Shown in pieces: positions 58,209-64,000 of a DNA stretch of 64,000 nt. A program made the translations under genes and the position numbers. This stretch comes from Mallotus nudiflorus (taxonomy: Eukaryota; Streptophyta; Magnoliopsida; Malpighiales; Euphorbiaceae): positions 1,736,501 to 1,800,500 of the forward strand of contig CANTUR010000055.1 in the NCBI GenBank assembly GCA_947683625.1, read 5' to 3'. Numbering within the stretch: position 1 is the stretch's first letter; every line of letters starts with the position of its first letter. A model generated the notes under the pieces. It saw only the letters and a list, made by a program, of their open reading frames with translations. It was not told the DNA's origin and ran no database searches.

Positions 58209-59529
58209 TGTTGACCATTTGCATGATCAAACTCCTAATTTTGAAATTTGACAAAAAAAATTTTATACTAATGATTTCAACTAAATGTATAGGGAATTAC
58301 ATACTAAACATATACACTTTTGGTATATAGTGGTATTTTGGGCTAATTCGACCTCTAAGATTCAAGGAGCCTTGTTGATATCCTTAGAGCTCTATAATGA
58401 GAAAATGATCTTCTTCACTTTTAAATTAGACACCTTAATTTTTTTGAATTGAGCTTACTTGTCAAATTCTGAGCTCATTTGGGTATGCAAATCTTGAGTC
58501 GAATTCAGCATACGCAGCTTTCATTTTAGGTTGCATAACTCTTAGTATTTTAGTAATATCTTGAGCTACAGATATTCAATTGAGGTGATTTTAAGTAATA
58601 TGGAAAGATAAGAAAATTATCTAAAACTTTAATAAGGAAATTTAGGCTGATTTAGTCATCTTCAGTCCCTTTCATGAGCATCTCATGAGCTAGTCATGAG
58701 TTGTCCCCTTTTAGTGTTCATTTTGAGCAAAGGGACAATGCCGCTCACAAGAAAGAGTCATGAGCACTATTCACTCATGATCAGCTTATGAGGGCAATGC
58801 TGAAAGCTCTAAATAGATATATTTGAATGCAATGGCTATTATTTTTGCTCCTCATGAGCCAAAGCTTACTCCTTAAGGGCATTGTTCACCCGTGAGCAGC
58901 GTTTTGACAGAATTAAGTCCAAGATAATTTAAAAATCAATTATAGCCATTGGAGACTTTTTTGATACATCCAAAAGCCATATTTTTGAGTGTTTGTCTAT
59001 ATAAACACTCTTTAAAGTTTAATTGAAAGGTGAAGAAACTTGTTTATCATTCATTTTCTCTTAAGCATTCAATTAAGCTCTCAAATTCTCTTAAACAATT
59101 CTTTATTTCTATAAATCTTGTGAGGGTTAGTTTTATGTTAAAAATAGAATTTCACTTCATATTAAATCTTGGAATAGATTATAAGGGATGTGAGATTTAT
59201 TTCTAAAATGAATTGGTTTAATATTTCCATTAAAACACTTAGGATTTGGTTTTTGAGTGAGCCTTGAAAACTCAAGTTGTAACGTTGTAAAAGTGAGCCA
59301 TAAAAATCTTGTGTAATCTTGATCTTATGAATAAGATTATGGGTGATTGAAAATCCTAACTTGGGGATAGGTTAGGTAGAGACGTAGGATTGTTATTGAA
59401 TCCGAACTCCTTAAATCTTTGTGTCCTTCATTCTTCCTTCTCAACTTTCATTCAATTCTTGCAAAGAATTCTTTTAATTTCTCATTTTTATTCAATAGTC
59501 ATATTCACCCCTCTTTAGGACTCTTTTCA
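58209..59529 (+). repeat. 3' LTR of element B
   Basis: It starts TGTTGACCATTTGCATG and ends GGACTCTTTTCA. It aligns along its whole length with 50069-51392. Confidence 0.88.
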
Positions 59530-59534
59530 TAAAG

Positions 59535-61530
59535 TGTTGTTTACATATTAAATTGTGTTCCATCTAAGTGTATTTCTACCACACCATATGAGATATGGCA
59601 TAGTAAGGCACTAAGTCTCAAGCATATTAAGATTTATGGATGCCTAGCTGATATTAAAATATTAAAAAAAAGATAAATTAGATGTAAGGTCAATTCAAGG
59701 TAGATTTATTGGATATCCTAAAGACAAGTTAGGGTATTATTTCTATCTTCCTACTAAACAAGTTGTTAATGTAAGCAAAAATGCCATATTTCTTGAGAAA
59801 AAGCTTCTTTAAGAAGGTGGTAAAGGATAGGAAATAGCATTAAAAGAAGAGTCTTATAATGATGCTATTCAAGTTAATCAAATGGATATAAATCAATCCT
59901 AAAAGTCTAATCCCACTGAAAATATCATCACACCCCAACTCCTAGAAAGTCAAGTAGGGTATCTCATCTACCAAAAAGGTATAATTTTCTACATGATATG
60001 CAAGAGTTGCATATGCATGAAGAAGGCAATCATGATGATGATCTTACAACATTTAAAGAAGCTTTATCAAATAAAGATTCTTCTAAATGGCTTGAAACAA
60101 TGAAATTCTAAATGGATTCCATGTATGCAAACCAAGTCTAGACACTTGTTGATCCACCTAAAGGTATTGTACCTATAGCTTGTAAATGGATCTTCAAGAG
60201 AAAGATTGGTGTAGATGGAAAGGTTTATATTTACAAAGTAAGGCTTGTAGCGAAAGGGTTTCACTAAAGGCAAGGGGTCGACCATAAGGAGACCTTCTCA
60301 CCAGTAGCCATGCTTAAATCCATTCGGATACTTCTTGCTATTGTCGCACTATATGATTATGAGATTTAGCAAATGGATATCAAAATTATTTTTCTCAATG
60401 GTTATTTTGAGGAAGAGATTTATATGGAACAACCTAAAGGTTATTAATCTAAGGAAGGTTCTAAAGTGTGCAAGCTTAATAAATCTATTTATGGTCTAAA
60501 GCAAGTTTCAAGGAGTTGGAATCATCAATTTAATGAAGCCATATGATCATTTGGTTTTATCAAGAACGAAGATGAGCCTTGTGTGTACAAGAAGGTTAGT
60601 GGGAACCAACTTACTTTCCTTGTATTGTATGTGGATGATATTTTATTAATTGGGAATGACATTGGCATGCTTACAAATTTGAAATTATGGTTATGTAAAA
60701 CTTTCTCCATGAAAGACTTAAGGGAGGCTACCTATATTTTTGGCATTCTGTCTATAAAGATAGATTAAAAAGAATGATAGGTTTATCCCAAAGTCTTTAC
60801 TTAAAAAAGGCATTGAAGAGGTTCAATATCCTTGATTCCAAAAGAGGATTATTACCATTTAAGCATGGTATCCATTTATCCAAGGGTATGTCACCTAAGA
60901 CACTCGAGAAAATGGAGCAAACGGATAAAGTCCCTTATGCTGCAGCTATAGGAAGCTTAATGTATGTTATGTTATGTATATGGCCTAATATTACCCCTAT
61001 TGTTAGTATGACTAGCAGGTTTCAATCCAATCCAGGTTTGGAACACTGGATAGCAGTTAAGCCAATCTTTAAGTACTTGAGAAGGAATAAAGATTTGATT
61101 TTAACTTATAGAGGAGGTGATTTACAAATAGATGGATTCACAGATTATGATTTCTAATTAGATATTGATGATAGAAAATATATCTCTAGGTTTGTTTTTA
61201 ACTATAATGGATGTGCAGTGAGCTAGAAAAGTTCCAAACAAGGTGTCACTATGGATTCCACTACAGAAGTCGAGTATATAGCTGCATCAGATGCCACTAA
61301 AGAAGCTATTTAGATTAAAAAGTTCATTACTAAACTAGAACTTGTTCCTTCCATTGAGTCCTCGATTCCTCTCTCTTGTGACAATAATGGAGACATTGCT
61401 TTGGTAGAGGAACCGAGGTCTCACCAAAATCCAAACACATTAAAAGGCATTTCCATATTATTAAAGAACTTGTTAGAAAAAGTGACATCATCAAGCAAAA
61501 GGTAGCTTCAACCAATAATATGGTTGATGT
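59535..61530 (+). pseudogene. Integrase end, reverse transcriptase and RNase H of copia element A
   Basis: The first 300 bp complete the integrase (NCVPSK, TTPYEIWHSKALSLKHIKI). Reverse transcriptase begins near 60060: IACKWIFKRKIG, KETFSPVAMLKSIRILLAI, IYGLKQVSRSWN, and LYVDDILLIGND as the catalytic motif (about 60625-60660). RNase H follows (MTSRFQSNPGLEHW, STTEVEYIAASDATKEA near 61260). Several stops and frame changes are present. The sequence is cut near 61530 by the inverted family-G LTR. Confidence 0.85.
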
Positions 61531-63551
61531 GCGTCCAAGATTTTAGCAACCGCGTCACTGTTTAGGCTCAGGGCCTTAGAGAACACACTAACTACTGTCA
61601 CAAAGACATGGCGTGGAGATGAGGAGTCACCACCTAGAGTAATAACTGGGACAAATTGAAACGGTGGTACTTAATTCCTAAATGAAAGCTAGCACCACAA
61701 CCAAGAGATTCTGGATACGGAATCCTAACTTCTCTTAGTTTTGTGTTCATTTAGAATAATTTTATAAATGATTATTTCATCCTCTAATTACACGTAATTT
61801 TATTAAACCCTAGACATCCATCTAACCCTAGGCATCTAGTCAATAAAATTACACATAAAAAATGCACTCAAGATCGCATTGTCCCTAACTCTAAACTATG
61901 TTAATTTTATTAAAAAAGTTAGCTAGATTTACATTTTATTTACAAGTGAGAAAGAGACTAAAAGTGGGCCTACATTTTTAATTAGTGAGCCTAGATCTAC
62001 TTATTTTAGTTTATCTAAGAAATGGGCTTAAGTTTATTCAATTTTAAAAAAAAAATTAAATTAGTGGGCCTAAGTCTAACTTGGTTTTATTTTAAGTGAA
62101 AAGTGAGCTTATGTCTATTTATTTTAAAAGAAAAGAAATTAAGTGAGCTGAGCTAAGTATAAACACGTTTTAATTATTTAAGTGGACCTAAAATCTAATT
62201 AACCTAATGGGCGTAAATTGATTTTAATTATTTAAAGTCCTAAACCATTTTTAAGCCTATTTATTAAGTGGGTTAGACCTAAATGTGGGCTTGGGGCCCA
62301 AAATAATATAAAAAAAGCCCAAAAACATAAAAAACATAGCAAAATCAAATCAAAACACATTCACATATGATTTCTAAAAAACCTAATTTAATTACATACA
62401 AACCCTAATTAACAAAAGCCACAATTTATTTTATAAAAGATTACCCAGTGAACCTAGTTTTACTAATTAATTTTAAAATGCAAAAAATTAAATCTTTCAC
62501 TATTCCCACTACTGGGGCTATTACAAACTACATACAAAATTAAAATTAAACAATTATACACCCATGAATTAAAAAAAACTACACATGATACCAAAATACA
62601 AAATAAAGATAAAAATCTTAAGTTCTACTGAAAAATAACATAGGTTCTTCCATGGCATTCCATGGACCTTTAGTTCATCTAAACATAGGCAGTATCTTCC
62701 TCAATCCACATGTGGACATCAAAACAAAAACACAAAAGTAATCAGATTAGTAGTGAAATTGAATAATCAACACAATAACAAAATAAAAATCACAAAAAGA
62801 AAATAATAGAAAAGAATGGAATAGAAAAAAACACTGATGATTTTAGATATTGTGCAAACTCTTTGAGATAGCCCCTCAGATTGGATTATCACCGTTAAAA
62901 TTGACTTATTGTTAATTCTGGACTGGAAAGGGCATTCTCAGTAGCATTTGGATATTAGGGTTTTTTGTGTAGTTAGGTTTTTTTCAGTCTCTGCATGTGT
63001 GTGTTTCTCTCTGTCTCTCTGTGAGTCTAAAAAATCCCCCATGCATGTAGACTCTTTGCTTTTTAAAGCAGAGTCTACGCATACTGACTTCCTTCTTTGG
63101 AGGAACATAATACATCTGATGATAGCGTTTTTTTTATTTCAAAAAACTTACGCGTTTAGAAACCCTATTAGATAATAATAAAGATAAAATTGAATTTTCA
63201 ACCAATCAAAACACTAAAAAAATTGATAAAAAATAAAAAAAAATACACAAAAAATTAAAAAACGGGACTTTTACGCGTTGGTACTATGCAATGCCGATCG
63301 GCATTACATAATATCGGTCGACATTACACCAATGCCGATCGACATTAAATGCCGACCCTAATTTTTTAAAACTTTTAATTACCAAAAGACCCCTGAAAAA
63401 TTGACTTCTTTGTAATCAAATCCTAAAAAATATTGCAATTTAGTCCCTAAAGTCCAGAAATCGACAACCAAGTTCAATTTTTGAATAAATTTTATCATAG
63501 AGGCTTACGTCGCAATTGTACACAATTGCATCCCGAAATTGGGTGCTTACA
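61531..63551 (-). mobile_element. Solo LTR of family G (copy 3), inverted, in element A
   Basis: Read on the minus strand it starts TGTAAGCACCCAATTTCGGG at 63551 and aligns with copies 1 and 2. The last 22 bp of the LTR and a few bases of host flank are missing at the 61530 edge, so no target duplication is visible there. No internal region is attached. Confidence 0.82.
63275..63357 (-). repeat. Palindromic GCCGATCGGC-type repeats inside family G LTR copy 3
   Basis: atgccgatcggcat (a perfect 14-bp palindrome) and close variants (atgccgatcgacat, atatcggtcgacat) recur about four times. The position in the LTR matches 26271-26345 of copy 1, where different palindromes occur. Confidence 0.8.
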
Positions 63552-63555
63552 CAAG

Positions 63556-63641
63556 GTGCTCACACAATTATAGTTAGATCGTCTTATTGACAAGATGAGT
63601 CTTAAATATTATAGTGAATGGTGCTAATGCTAGTTAGAGAT
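63556..63641 (+). pseudogene. C-terminal end of element A polyprotein and polypurine tract
   Basis: The frame resumes after the inserted LTR with a typical copia end (LDRLIDKMSLKYYSEW) and stops. The agttagagat before the 3' LTR is a decayed form of the agtgggagat polypurine tract. Confidence 0.75.
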
Positions 63642-64000
63642 TGTTAGCATAGATGTGCCCTAGTGCCATTTTTATAATGTATAATGACATTGTAAATTAT
63701 CCTATATGGTAATATAATATCCGTTTAAGTAAAGTGTTTTTTTATTTGAGTATTTACCCTTTAGCATTTTGTTAAATATATTTATTATCAAGAGTTTATA
63801 ATATGAGTTACAAACTTATTTAGTACATATGCTATCAAATGTTCATAGTCATATGATTAATATTTAGGTAATATTAATTAAACTATCACCTCTATCTATT
63901 TTCCTTTATTAGTATGTGATACTAATAGTGGGAGGTAATGAGTCTCATGCTACTTGATATGAGATATCAGAATAGATATGTGGATAGTCATGTGATGGGT
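63642..64000 (+). repeat. 3' LTR of element A, cut by the window end
   Basis: It starts TGTTAGCATAGATG and aligns with 44184-44396 plus 44849-44980 of the 5' LTR, without the 447-bp insertion. About 1.8 kb should lie beyond the window. Confidence 0.88.

Larger units (their letters stand above)
50069..59529 (+). mobile_element. SIRE-like Ty1/copia element B, nested in the integrase of element A
   Basis: The element is 9.46 kb with LTRs of about 1.32 kb (50069-51392 and 58209-59529). Flanks caaat (50064-50068) and taaag (59530-59534) are a weak 5-bp duplication (3 of 5 matches), but the integrase reading frame of element A continues across it. Gag, protease, integrase, reverse transcriptase and RNase H are all recognisable and decayed. 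A Cys-rich gag tail with EVANLCFMALEN, long LTRs, and a long 3' non-coding region full of purine tracts point to the SIRE/Maximus group. The LTRs differ by roughly 8 percent in the part I compared. Confidence 0.9.
42147..64000 (+). mobile_element. Ty1/copia element A, carrying four nested insertions (runs past window end)
   Basis: The 5' LTR starts TGTTAGTATAGAT at 42147 and the 3' LTR starts TGTTAGCATAGATG at 63642; the LTR end is CCTAACA. Internal order is gag, protease, integrase, reverse transcriptase, RNase H, which is the copia order. Insertions are: solo family-G LTR (42165-44183), 447-bp solo LTR (44402-44848), copia element B (50069-59529) and inverted family-G LTR (61531-63551). Without insertions the LTR is about 2.15 kb, long for copia. 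Comparable LTR segments differ by about 10 percent, so this is the oldest member of the nest. Stops and frameshifts are frequent. Confidence 0.88.

Noticed and set aside
63275..63357. CRISPR-like array of short repeats
   Set aside because: Only about four degenerate palindromes without regular unique spacers, inside a retrotransposon LTR of a plant genome.

Overview
This is nuclear DNA from a flowering plant, most likely a eudicot. It is AT-rich and dominated by plant-type LTR retrotransposons (Ty3/gypsy Tat and Tekay lineages, Ty1/copia including a SIRE-like element), plus plant LINE fragments and MITE-like foldbacks. Only one gene looks like a functional host gene: a GFA/CENP-V-like zinc protein at 40956-41381. 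Nearly everything else is mobile-element sequence in various states of decay. No rRNA, tRNA or CRISPR array was seen.

Layout. 1-3039: AT-rich spacer with a perfect palindromic AAT/ATT microsatellite and a 0.45 kb MITE-like foldback. 3040-11461: a complete but decayed Tat-lineage gypsy element on the minus strand, with LTRs of about 0.4 kb and an intron-containing extra ORF on the opposite strand. 12111-23402: a young Tekay-type chromovirus on the plus strand with LTRs of about 3.1 kb, a perfect ATTTA target duplication, and one continuous gag-pol frame broken only by five in-frame stops. 24225-25250: a 1 kb AT-rich foldback. 26023-about 31200: a 5' part of another Tat/Ogre-like element (family G: 2.27 kb LTR, primer site, gag remnant). 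33740-39353: the 3' half of a LINE on the minus strand, interrupted at 34073-37691 by a non-autonomous LTR element that encodes only gag and protease. 39440-41700: the GFA-like gene with a likely 5'UTR intron. 41670-42146: a second LINE fragment. 42147 to beyond 64000: a copia element (A) with several insertions.

Element A is the host of the nest. Its 5' LTR holds a solo family-G LTR (42165-44183, near-matching 5 bp target duplication) and a 447 bp solo LTR (44402-44848, TAGAC duplication). Its integrase is split by a SIRE-like copia element B (50069-59529). The end of its RNase H is split by an inverted solo family-G LTR (61531-63551). Its 3' LTR starts at 63642 and runs out of the window. 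I saw no new enzymatic or defence system. The most original signals are structural: paired hairpins with covarying stems inside the Tekay LTR, an introned antisense gene inside the Tat element, a gag-protease-only element with an intact 647-codon frame, and palindrome arrays that vary between copies of one LTR family. Calls rest on motif reading and by-eye repeat alignment; no database search was run.
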